From Rhodobacterales bacterium 52_120_T64 (lineage in GTDB: Bacteria > Pseudomonadota > Alphaproteobacteria > Rhodobacterales > Rhodobacteraceae): a stretch of 64,000 nucleotides of DNA. A program made the position numbers and the translations under genes. Location of the stretch: the NCBI GenBank assembly GCA_002162875.1, contig MABA01000024.1:186001-250000 (forward strand), read 5' to 3'. The first letter of the stretch is position 1, and each line of letters opens with the position of its first letter. This document shows, piece by piece, positions 16,399-24,135 of the stretch. The notes under the pieces were generated by a model that did no database searches, was not told where the DNA came from, and worked only from the letters and a program-made list of their open reading frames with translations.

Positions 16399-18267
16399 TT
16401 AGGTTCGCCCGAACAGGCGTTCTATGTCACTCATCTTTAGCTCGACATAGGTCGGACGGCCATGGTTGCACTGCCCCGAATGCGGAGTTGCTTCCATTTC
16501 GCGCAGTAACGCGTTCATTTCTGGCGCGGACATACGGCGGCCTGTGCGCACCGATCCATGACAAGCGACACGTGACAAGATCGCCTCGATCCGGTCTTTG
16601 ACGGTTTGGGTCTGGCCAAGATCGGCTAGCTCGTCAGCGATGTCTTCGATCATAGCGCGGGCGTCGACTTCGCCGAGGATAGCGGGGGTTTCGCGCACGC
16701 AAATTGCGTTGCCACCGAAGGGTTCGATGGTCAGGCCAAGTTCGGTTAGATCGGGCGCGGCCGTGAGCAAACGAGAAATATCGTCGGCAGACATTTCGAT
16801 AATTTCGGGTATGAGGAGGGTTTGGGCCGCGACACCTTTTTCGGCCATTTGGGTTTTCAAGCGCTCATACACCAGCCGCTCGTGCGCGGCGTGGGCATCG
16901 ACGAGGATCATTCCGTCTTTGGTCTGCGCGACGATATAGTTTTCGTGCAGTTGCGCACGGGCAGCCCCGAGGGGGAGCGCCTCGTCAAGGGCTGAAGCCC
17001 CGTCCGACGCGCTGGGCACGGGTTCCACCCGACCCGATGCGTGGTCGAAGTCTGTGAAGCCTTCTTGGAAGCCGTCCTGCTGGGTTGGCTGTTGGAACTG
17101 GTATGCGCCATGTAGGGCTGATTGTGAGGCGCGATCCATTTGGTAAACCCGTCCCTGCGGAATTTCCGGCCGCATCGCGCCAAGTGTGGCATCTGAAACA
17201 GTGGTCGAGGCGCGGTGGCCAGCTTCGGCGAGCGCGTGTTTCAAGGCTGACACGATCAGTCCGCGCGCTAGGCCGGGTTCGCGGAAGCGGACCTCGGATT
17301 TGGCAGGGTGAACGTTAACGTCTACGCGTTCTGGATCGCAGGACAGGAACAGTGCGACGGCGGGGTGGCGGTCTCGGCTTAGGAAATCCGAGTACGCACC
17401 ACGTAACGCGCCGGTCAGCAATTTGTCCTTAACGGGGCGACCGTTGACGAAGAAGAATTGCGCGACTGCCGCGCCGCGGGAGTAGGTCGGCAGGGCGGCG
17501 TATCCGGTTAGCAGCAGGCCCTCGCGTTCAGCCTCGATTTTCATCGTGTTGGCGGTGAAGTCAGCGCCTAGGATTCCACGAAGACGTCCGTAAAGTGCAT
17601 CGAACATATCGCCGGTTTGGGGGTCCGCGCGGAAGGTCACGCGGCCCTCGCCCCCACCGGTTACGTCGCGCAACGTGAAGCCGACGTGGGGCTCCGCCAT
17701 GGCGAGGCGTTTGACTACATCGCCTATCGCTTGGGATTCAGCACGATCAGTGCGCATGAATTTCAGACGGGCGGGCGTGGCGTGGAACAGGTCGCGAAGT
17801 TCTACCATTGTGCCCGCGGTTAGGGCCGCTGGCTCAACAGGGCCAATCGCGCCGCCGTTTACGGAAATTCTCGCTGCCTCGGGCGAGCCGGTGAAGCGCG
17901 ATGTTATGGTCAGCCGACCAACGGCCCCAAGTGACGGCAGCGCCTCGCCGCGAAACCCGAAGGAGTGGATGTTCAGCAGGTCAGATCCGTCGATTTTAGA
18001 TGTGGCGTGACGGGATAGGGCCAATACCAGCTCATTAGCCGGAATGCCGTGACCGTCGTCCGTAACCCGTATTAGGGTTTTGCCACCATCAGCATGTGCA
18101 ATGTCGATCCGCGTGGCCCCAGCATCCAGCGCGTTTTCCACAAGTTCCTTAACGGCCGAGGCCGGACATTCTACAACTTCACCTGCCGCAATACGATTGG
18201 CGGCAGCGTCGTCAAGTTGGCGGATTGGCCGCCTGTCGAGGGGTATATAGGGGTTCTGGGCGTTCAT
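16399..18267 (-). CDS. mutL: DNA mismatch repair protein MutL
   Basis: A 622-residue mismatch-repair coordinator, linking MutS to downstream nicking and excision. The N-terminal GHKL ATPase motifs are clear: ELVENALDAGATRIDI, VTDDGHGI and GFRGEALPSLGAVG. The C-terminal dimer/endonuclease domain has VDAHAAHERLVYE in the place of DQHAxxExxxxE, plus CNHGRPTYVEL and the terminal LFGRT, so the endonuclease site is largely retained but with Ala for Gln. lspA lies 45 bases upstream and the DUF3422 gene 10 bases downstream, all in one direction. Confidence 0.97.
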   Translation of the reverse strand: MNAQNPYIPLDRRPIRQLDDAAANRIAAGEVVECPASAVKELVENALDAGATRIDIAHADGGKTLIRVTDDGHGIPANELVLALSRHATSKIDGSDLLNIHSFGFRGEALPSLGAVGRLTITSRFTGSPEAARISVNGGAIGPVEPAALTAGTMVELRDLFHATPARLKFMRTDRAESQAIGDVVKRLAMAEPHVGFTLRDVTGGGEGRVTFRADPQTGDMFDALYGRLRGILGADFTANTMKIEAEREGLLLTGYAALPTYSRGAAVAQFFFVNGRPVKDKLLTGALRGAYSDFLSRDRHPAVALFLSCDPERVDVNVHPAKSEVRFREPGLARGLIVSALKHALAEAGHRASTTVSDATLGAMRPEIPQGRVYQMDRASQSALHGAYQFQQPTQQDGFQEGFTDFDHASGRVEPVPSASDGASALDEALPLGAARAQLHENYIVAQTKDGMILVDAHAAHERLVYERLKTQMAEKGVAAQTLLIPEIIEMSADDISRLLTAAPDLTELGLTIEPFGGNAICVRETPAILGEVDARAMIEDIADELADLGQTQTVKDRIEAILSRVACHGSVRTGRRMSAPEMNALLREMEATPHSGQCNHGRPTYVELKMSDIERLFGRT

Positions 18268-18312
18268 ACCACTAAGTATAGCATCGCGATGTCGATTCTG
18301 CCACGCTGTAAT

Positions 18313-18786
18313 CTAGCGTTTCCGTTTCGGGTCCCCGAAGATTATCAAGCCAAATGCACCTGCGAATATGGCGATATCGGCGACGTTGAAGGCATATGGA
18401 TTGATGCGTCCGCAGCACGAAACGTTCAGGAAATCCGCTACTGCACCGTAAACCACACGGTCCAACACGTTGCCCATAGCCCCACCAATAATCGCGCCAA
18501 CGCATAACGGCACCAGCCAGCCGACTTTGTTGCGGACCCAGAACACCAACCCGACGACAATTGCGAATGCCAGAGCGATAAGAAAGTATCGGGTGAAGTC
18601 GTTGCTTGATCCAAATAAGCCGAAGTTTATCCCCTCGTTCCATGCCATCATGAAATTAATGTACGGAGGGTAAACCTCTATATATATGCGCCTAGGCAGA
18701 TCCATAAATTCAATCACGATCCATTTTGAAACGCGATCCATGAAGAATACGACAGTTGCCATTACGAGAGAGCGGAATAGTGGCAT
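18313..18786 (-). CDS. lspA: Lipoprotein signal peptidase (signal peptidase II)
   Basis: A 157-residue inner-membrane aspartyl protease that removes signal peptides from diacylated prolipoproteins. Four membrane segments are predicted. The two catalytic Asp regions are GNVLDRVVYGAVADFLN and FNVADIAIFAGA. The open frame runs on to 19188, but the upstream part is not LspA-like; ATG 18786 (MPLFRSLVMATVVF) with GAGG five bases upstream gives the usual length. Start of the lspA-mutL-DUF3422 set. Confidence 0.96.
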   Translation of the reverse strand: MPLFRSLVMATVVFFMDRVSKWIVIEFMDLPRRIYIEVYPPYINFMMAWNEGINFGLFGSSNDFTRYFLIALAFAIVVGLVFWVRNKVGWLVPLCVGAIIGGAMGNVLDRVVYGAVADFLNVSCCGRINPYAFNVADIAIFAGAFGLIIFGDPKRKR

Positions 18787-18952
18787 TAATACCTCGTTCA
18801 AAAATTTTCGAGATACTAGCGGCGACGTTGGCTGGCAGCAAGCCGTTCGAGACACGGCGAACGGTAAAATTTTTGTAGCAAATTGCGGGCGAAGTCTGCT
18901 AGCGTTGCCGCACCGTCCGAAATTCAATCGTTCGGGTGCCAATAGGTGATAC

Positions 18953-20347
18953 ATGACATCGTCAGATACGACCCCCCCTGCGTCCGCGCAGAGTAACAGC
19001 TGGTCCGCGCATTTTAGCGCGACGCTGGCGCTTGGCTTGCCCCTAATCGGGACGCAGATGGCGCAGATGGGGATCAATTTTATTGACACGGTCATGCTCG
19101 GTTGGCTGGGGGCCGAAACGTTGGCAGCCTCGGTTCTGGCGACAACATTATTCTTTATTGTACTGGTCGTAGGCTTTGGGTTGGCCAATGCGGTGATGCC
19201 GCTGGCCGCGCAGGCATCTGGCGAGGGCGATATACGATCACTGCGACGCTCCGTGCGGATGGGGTTTTGGGTGGTTATGATTTACGGCGCATTGATGATG
19301 CCCATTCTATGGAATACGGAAACAATCTTGCTTGCGATCGGGCAAAAGCCTGAACTGGCGAGCATGGCGCAGGAATATGTACGCGTGGCACAATGGGCGA
19401 TTTTTCCAGTGCTGACAGTATCTGTTCTGCGGTCATACCTGTCAGCATTGGAACGTATGCAGATTGTGTTGTGGATCACACTGGTGGCTGTCGGTGTGAA
19501 CGCGTTCCTTAATTATATGTTCATATTCGGGAATTTTGGTGCCCCAAGGCTGGAGTTGGCAGGCGCTGCGGTTGCTACTGTCTGCACCAATACCCTGTCG
19601 GCAATTGCGCTGGTAATCTATTGCTTGCGTGTTCCGGAGTTGCGTGAGCACGATATTTTCAGTCGTCTATGGCGCCCCGACTGGGTGGCGTTTCGCGAAG
19701 TTTTCCGTCTGGGCTTGCCAATCAGCCTTACAATTTTGGCCGAGGTGGGGTTGTTCGCGGCAGCATCACTCATGATGGGCTGGCTGGGCGTGATTGAACT
19801 TGCATCACACGGAATTGCACTGCAAATCGCCTCAATTTCGTTCATGATACCGTTAAGTTTCTCGCAAGTCGGGACTGTGCGTTTTGCCCGTGCAGTCGGG
19901 CGTAAAGATACAGAAGGTATGGACCGGGCTGGTAAAACGGTGCTGGTGTTGGGAGTCGGCTTCGCCGTTCTGGCAGCTCTCATATTCATATTGTTTCCAG
20001 TGCCGTTGATCAGTATGTATCTCGATAAATCAAACCCTGATGCGCGACTTATCATCAACTATGGGACACCATTGCTTGCGGTCGCTGCTGCTTTCCAGTT
20101 GGTCGATACCTTACAGGCCATTGGTGCGGGGCTGTTACGTGGCATGAAAGATACACAAGTTCCTATGTATATCGCGATCTTCAGTTACTGGGCTATCGGT
20201 GTTCCCGCCGCCTATTATTTCGGATTTGTCATGGATTTTGGCGGGCAGGGAATTTGGAGCGGTTTGGCTTTAGGCCTCGCAGTTGCGGCCGTCCTTATGA
20301 ACTGGCGGTACTTCAAGCGTGAAAAGTTGGGGCTTATGAAGCTGTAA
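18953..20347 (+). CDS. MATE-family multidrug efflux transporter
   Basis: A 464-residue protein with 12 predicted membrane spans and two related halves, as in NorM-type MATE exporters, which use Na+ or H+ gradients to expel cationic compounds. Recognisable MATE segments include LGLPLIGTQMAQMGINFIDT near the N-terminus and FRLGLPISLTILAEVGLFA at the start of the second half. It is divergent from lspA across a 166-base gap. Substrate cannot be told from sequence; NorM-like naming is possible but not certain. Confidence 0.93.
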   Translation: MTSSDTTPPASAQSNSWSAHFSATLALGLPLIGTQMAQMGINFIDTVMLGWLGAETLAASVLATTLFFIVLVVGFGLANAVMPLAAQASGEGDIRSLRRSVRMGFWVVMIYGALMMPILWNTETILLAIGQKPELASMAQEYVRVAQWAIFPVLTVSVLRSYLSALERMQIVLWITLVAVGVNAFLNYMFIFGNFGAPRLELAGAAVATVCTNTLSAIALVIYCLRVPELREHDIFSRLWRPDWVAFREVFRLGLPISLTILAEVGLFAAASLMMGWLGVIELASHGIALQIASISFMIPLSFSQVGTVRFARAVGRKDTEGMDRAGKTVLVLGVGFAVLAALIFILFPVPLISMYLDKSNPDARLIINYGTPLLAVAAAFQLVDTLQAIGAGLLRGMKDTQVPMYIAIFSYWAIGVPAAYYFGFVMDFGGQGIWSGLALGLAVAAVLMNWRYFKREKLGLMKL

Positions 20348-20461
20348 CACAGGGCCAGTATTATGGTTAGTCGCGTAAAGGTTTTTGGGGGCGCGTACGC
20401 AAAATCGAGTTGGTTTGGTCCTCCAACATTTCCGCATGCTTTGAAAGGTAGCGGATTGAAC

Positions 20462-20490
20462 TTGATGTGGAATATACCGTAAGCTATCTG
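20462..20490 (+). promoter_or_regulatory. Possible promoter of the TetR-type gene
   Basis: TTGATG and TATCTG separated by 17 bases lie 24 bases before the GTG start of the TetR-family gene. Spacing is ideal and the hexamers are moderate matches to sigma-70. Nothing else is seen in the 20348-20514 gap. Confidence 0.35.
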
Positions 20491-20514
20491 CATTGATACC
20501 GAAGGGGAATTCAG

Positions 20515-21126
20515 GTGGTTAATAAAGATACGCGGATACAGCGCGAGAAGCGTGAAGTTATTCTGGATGCGGCATTGCAAGTGTTTTCGGAAAATGGATT
20601 TCGCGGGGCGACGCTAGATCAGATTGCGACCGTTGCCGGGTTGTCTAAGCCAAACATGTTGTATTATTTTTCGGGTAAAGAAACCATTTACAGAACGTTG
20701 CTGAACCGCCTTTTGGAAACTTGGTTGCAGCCACTTGAAGACATCGATCCGTCTGGGGTCCCACATAAAGAGATCATGCGCTACGTTAACGCCAAGCTGG
20801 ATTTCTCTCGTAGGTATCCAAGAGAAAGTCGCCTTTTTGCAATCGAAATTCTCAATGGTGCGCCTCGGTTGTCCGGTGAATTGGATGGCCCGCTAAAGAA
20901 CCTCGTGGATCGAACCGTGAAGATCTTTCAAAAATGGATGGACGAAGGGCAGTTGGCCAAAGTTGACCCGTACCATTTGATATTTTCGATTTGGGCGACA
21001 ACTCAGCATTACGCTGATTTTGCTGTTCAGATGCGATCAGTGCTTGGCGACCAAGATCCAGATCCGATTACAACCGGCAGTAATTTCCTGGAGGCATTGT
21101 TTTTCAAAGGCCTTGATCCACGCTAA
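20515..21126 (+). CDS. TetR/AcrR-family regulator, RutR-like
   Basis: A 203-residue regulator with an N-terminal helix-turn-helix (ILDAALQVFSENGFRGATLDQIA) and a C-terminal ligand domain like that of RutR/YcdC (KPNMLYYFSGKETIYRTLLNRLL; IFSIWATTQHYADFA). RutR proteins control pyrimidine and nitrogen metabolism, but no rut genes are adjacent, so the target here is unknown. GTG start at 20515 is supported by AAGGGGA a few bases upstream. It is followed by the rimP promoter. Confidence 0.85.
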   Translation: MVNKDTRIQREKREVILDAALQVFSENGFRGATLDQIATVAGLSKPNMLYYFSGKETIYRTLLNRLLETWLQPLEDIDPSGVPHKEIMRYVNAKLDFSRRYPRESRLFAIEILNGAPRLSGELDGPLKNLVDRTVKIFQKWMDEGQLAKVDPYHLIFSIWATTQHYADFAVQMRSVLGDQDPDPITTGSNFLEALFFKGLDPR

Positions 21127-21137
21127 GCGTAAACCCC

Positions 21138-21166
21138 TTGCAATCCTGCGAGTCGGGGCGTATATG
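21138..21166 (+). promoter_or_regulatory. Promoter of the rimP-nusA-infB operon
   Basis: TTGCAA (21138-21143) and TATATG (21161-21166) with an exact 17-base spacer form a good sigma-70 promoter, starting just after the TetR-type gene ends. Predicted start about 21173, giving an 86-base leader before rimP. Confidence 0.65.
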
Positions 21167-21172
21167 CAGATC

Positions 21173-21244
21173 AACAGCGGCAAGATTGGCTTCCACCCCC
21201 AAGCTTCCACCGGAAATTGTAACGGGCCGCGCGCCCGTTTTTTT
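21173..21244 (+). ncRNA. rimP leader ending in an intrinsic terminator (attenuator or short RNA)
   Basis: From the predicted start the leader runs into a terminator: ACGGGC (21222-21227), 5-base loop, GCCCGT (21233-21238), with seven T from 21238 to 21244, only 15 bases before the rimP ATG. Transcription stopping there would give an RNA of about 72 bases. The leader also contains CTTCCACC twice (21190-21197 and 21204-21211), which resembles an anti-Shine-Dalgarno sequence. No antiterminator pairing was found by eye. Whether it is an attenuator, an sRNA, or simply the end of the upstream gene is inference. Confidence 0.5.
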
Positions 21245-21258
21245 GTGTTTGGAGAGAT

Positions 21259-21834
21259 ATGTCCGACCTTATTGCCAAAGCCGCCATTGACGTTCGTCTG
21301 GCCGAAATTGTTACCCCTGTGATCGAGGATCTGGGGTATGAATTGGTGCGTCTGCGCCTGATATCCGGAAAAACCATGATTTTGCAGATCATGGCGGATC
21401 GTCCTGACGGCGGCATCGTTGTCGACGACTGCGCCGATATTTCCCATGCGCTTTCTGCCGTTCTGGATGTCGAAGATCCGATTGAAGGCGAGTATTCGCT
21501 GGAAGTTTCCAGCCCCGGAATTGATCGCCCGCTGACGCGCCTTAAAGACTTTGAGACGTTCGAGGGCTATGAAGTTAAATTGCTAACTAGCGAACTAATT
21601 GATGGTCGCAAGCGATTTAACGGAACACTTCGTGGTGTCGAGGGTAACGAAATTCTGATTGAAATTTCCGAAGGCACAATCGGTCTGGAATTCGACTGGA
21701 TTACCGAAGCCAAACTGTTGCTAACGGACGAACTGATCGCCGAGACATTAAAAGCCCGCAAAGCAGTTGATCTCGACGAAACACAATTTGATGATATTGA
21801 AACGGATGAAAATTCCGACACGGAAGAGGAATAA
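21259..21834 (+). CDS. rimP: Ribosome maturation factor RimP
   Basis: A 191-residue factor for 30S subunit maturation. The N-terminal domain and SH3-like C-terminal domain are recognisable ([20 protein letters not shown] and [13 protein letters not shown] are family hallmarks). The C-terminus carries an acidic tail ([14 protein letters not shown]). GGAGAG is 2-8 bases before ATG 21259. nusA begins 3 bases after the stop, so both are cotranscribed, as in most proteobacteria. Confidence 0.96.
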   Translation: MSDLIAKAAIDVRLAEIVTPVIEDLGYELVRLRLISGKTMILQIMADRPDGGIVVDDCADISHALSAVLDVEDPIEGEYSLEVSSPGIDRPLTRLKDFETFEGYEVKLLTSELIDGRKRFNGTLRGVEGNEILIEISEGTIGLEFDWITEAKLLLTDELIAETLKARKAVDLDETQFDDIETDENSDTEEE

Positions 21835-21837
21835 ATT

Positions 21838-23457
21838 ATGGCTATTACCAGTGCAAACCGGTTGGAGTTGTTGCAGATTGCAGACGCCGTTGCCCGCGAA
21901 AAAATGATCGACCCGGATCTGGTTATCGGCGCAATGGAAGAGAGCCTCGGCAAAGCCGCGCGTTCGCGTTACGGCGCTGAATACGACATCCGCGCAACTA
22001 TCGACCGTAAAACTGGTGAATTGACGATGGAGCGCTGCCGCACAATCGTCGAAGAAGTCGAGAATCAGTGGACCGAACTTACATTGGCCGAAGGCAAGGA
22101 AATTCAGTCCGATGCCGAAATTGGTACAGTTCTGTCCGACCCGCTGCCGCCAATGGATTTTGGCCGTATTGCCGCGCAGTCCGCCAAACAGGTTATCATG
22201 CAAAAAGTTCGCGAAGCCGAGCGTGAGCGCCAGTTCGACGAATTCAAAGACCGGGTTGGCGAGATTATCAACGGTGCAGTTAAACGTGTTGAATACGGCA
22301 ACGTGATCGTAGACGTAGGCCGTGGCGAAGCTGTTCTTCGTCGTGACCAGTTGATCAACCGCGAAGCGTTCCGCACTGGTGATCGTGTTCGTGCATTCAT
22401 CCGTGATGTTCGTGCCGAAGTTCGTGGCCCACAGATTTTCCTATCCCGTACTGCGCCGGAATTCTTGGCTGAGCTGTTCAAAATGGAAGTTCCTGAAATC
22501 TATGATGGCATCATCGAGATCAAAGCCGTTGCCCGTGACCCGGGTTCGCGCGCCAAGATTGGTGTGATATCATACGACAACTCGATTGATCCGGTTGGCG
22601 CCTGTGTTGGTATGCGTGGATCGCGCGTTCAGGCCGTTGTGAACGAACTTCAGGGCGAGAAAATTGACATCATTCCTTGGAATGATGATGCAGCTACATT
22701 CTTGGTGAACGCACTGCAGCCTGCGGAAGTTTCCAAGGTTGTTCTGGACGAGGAAGCCGACCGCATCGAAGTGGTTGTTCCCGAAGATCAGCTGTCGCTG
22801 GCAATTGGTCGTCGTGGCCAAAACGTGCGTCTAGCGAGCCAAATCACCGGCTTTGACATCGACATCATGACTGAGGCTGAAGAATCAGAACGTCGTCAGG
22901 CTGAATTCAACACACGCACAACTTTGTTCATGGAAACAATGAACGTGGACGAACTCGTAGCGCAGCTGTTGGTTTCTGAAGGTTTTGCAACTCTGGAAGA
23001 AGTAGCGTACGTTGAAATTGACGAGCTTCTGACGATCGAGGGCTTCGAAGAGGCTATCGCTGAAGACTTGCAGGCCCGTGCCCGCGAGTGTCTGGACGAG
23101 ATTAATACTAAAGCGATCGATAAAGCCAAAGAACTTGGCGTTGAGCAAAGCTTGTTCGACTATGAAGGTCTGACACCACAGATGTTCGCAGTTCTAGCCG
23201 AAGATGGCATCAAAACGCTGGAAGATTTTGCGACTTGTGCGGACTGGGAACTAGCCGGTGGTTACACAACGATTGAAGGTAAACGCGTTAAAGACGACGG
23301 GTTGCTGGAGCGTTTCGATGTTAGCCTCGAAGAAGCGCAGACATTGATTATGAACGCACGTCTAGCATTGGGTTGGGTGACCGAAGAGATGCTGGCCGAA
23401 GATGCCGACGCTGCGGCCGCTGAAGTCGAAGAAAACGCAACGGAGGCCGAGGCCTGA
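21838..23457 (+). CDS. nusA: Transcription elongation/termination factor NusA
   Basis: A 539-residue factor that binds RNA polymerase and nascent RNA and modulates pausing, termination and antitermination. Domain order: N-terminal polymerase-binding domain (to about 125), S1 domain (about 130-200), KH1 and KH2 (about 220-345, with IGRRGQNVRLASQITGFDID), then C-terminal helix-hairpin-helix/acidic repeats (VSEGFATLEEVAYVEIDELL and following). It ends with an Ala/Glu-rich tail. It lies between rimP and the YlxR-type gene. Confidence 0.98.
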   Translation: MAITSANRLELLQIADAVAREKMIDPDLVIGAMEESLGKAARSRYGAEYDIRATIDRKTGELTMERCRTIVEEVENQWTELTLAEGKEIQSDAEIGTVLSDPLPPMDFGRIAAQSAKQVIMQKVREAERERQFDEFKDRVGEIINGAVKRVEYGNVIVDVGRGEAVLRRDQLINREAFRTGDRVRAFIRDVRAEVRGPQIFLSRTAPEFLAELFKMEVPEIYDGIIEIKAVARDPGSRAKIGVISYDNSIDPVGACVGMRGSRVQAVVNELQGEKIDIIPWNDDAATFLVNALQPAEVSKVVLDEEADRIEVVVPEDQLSLAIGRRGQNVRLASQITGFDIDIMTEAEESERRQAEFNTRTTLFMETMNVDELVAQLLVSEGFATLEEVAYVEIDELLTIEGFEEAIAEDLQARARECLDEINTKAIDKAKELGVEQSLFDYEGLTPQMFAVLAEDGIKTLEDFATCADWELAGGYTTIEGKRVKDDGLLERFDVSLEEAQTLIMNARLALGWVTEEMLAEDADAAAAEVEENATEAEA

Positions 23458-23480
23458 TATAGGGTCTACGGAGAAACGTA

Positions 23481-24074
23481 GTGAACGAAGTACATTGGAA
23501 AAAAGCTAGGCCGGAGGACGAGCGTCGTTGCATCGTCACCCGCGATACCGAAGTTAAAGCGGGCTTGGTTCGTTTTGTCGTCGGTCCGGATAATCAGGTG
23601 ATTCCAGATGTTCTGGAAAAGCTTCCGGGTCGCGGTATGTGGGTCTCGGCCAATCGCAAGACGATTGACGAAGCGGTGAAGAAAGGCTTGTTTGCCCGCG
23701 CCGCCAAAGCACCAGCGAAAGCGGACCCAGAGTTGGCCGATCAGGTCGAAGGTATTCTGGCGCGTCGCGTTGTGGATATGCTCTCGATGGGCCGCAAGGC
23801 TGGGCGCGCGGTGGCGGGGCTTGAGAAGGTTAAAACGTGGTTAATCGCCGAAAAAGCTGTGGTTCTACTGCAAGCTTCTGATGGCTCGGAGCGCGGTAAA
23901 ACTGCGCTAAGGCCACCCGATGGACCGGAAACCTTGATTGATTGCCTAACAAGCAGTGAATTGGGCATGGCCTTTGGACGAGATACTGTGATACATGCCG
24001 CCATGACGAAGGACGGCATCACGAACCGAGTCCTTTATGATGCAGCCCGCTTGAAGGGTTTGCGAAGTGAATAA
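23481..24074 (+). CDS. ylxR: YlxR/DUF448 RNA-binding protein with L7Ae-like domain
   Basis: A 197-residue protein. The N-terminal YlxR (DUF448) domain has CIVTRDTEVKAGLVRFVVGP and PGRGMWVSANRK. After a short Ala/Lys linker, the C-terminal part (ARRVVDMLSMGRKAGRAVAGLEKV) resembles an L7Ae/L30e-type RNA-binding domain. Such two-domain proteins are usual between nusA and infB in alphaproteobacteria. Start is GTG 23481 with GGAG upstream. The precise role is not settled; nucleic-acid binding is known for YlxR homologues. Confidence 0.9.
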   Translation: MNEVHWKKARPEDERRCIVTRDTEVKAGLVRFVVGPDNQVIPDVLEKLPGRGMWVSANRKTIDEAVKKGLFARAAKAPAKADPELADQVEGILARRVVDMLSMGRKAGRAVAGLEKVKTWLIAEKAVVLLQASDGSERGKTALRPPDGPETLIDCLTSSELGMAFGRDTVIHAAMTKDGITNRVLYDAARLKGLRSE

Positions 24075-24098
24075 GGCCCGCAAGGGTCTGACAGAACA

Positions 24099-24115
24099 GC
24101 GAGGAGTGTCCTCGC
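24099..24115 (+). other. Short hairpin between ylxR and infB
   Basis: GCGAGGA / TCCTCGC with a 3-base loop, 20 bases before the infB start, without a following U-tract. It sits close to the infB ribosome-binding site (AAAGG) and may influence RNA stability or initiation. Confidence 0.4.
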
Positions 24116-24135
24116 GCTGAAAGGTACTGACAAGA

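Noticed and set aside
16399-18267. MutL endonuclease motif change (DAHA for DQHA) as loss of function
   Set aside because: The metal-binding acidic residues and the other C-terminal motifs remain; the variant may be normal in alphaproteobacteria.
18787-19188. Long N-terminal extension of LspA
   Set aside because: Family length and the GAGG site support ATG 18786; the upstream residues are not LspA-like and run through the divergent promoter region into the MATE gene.
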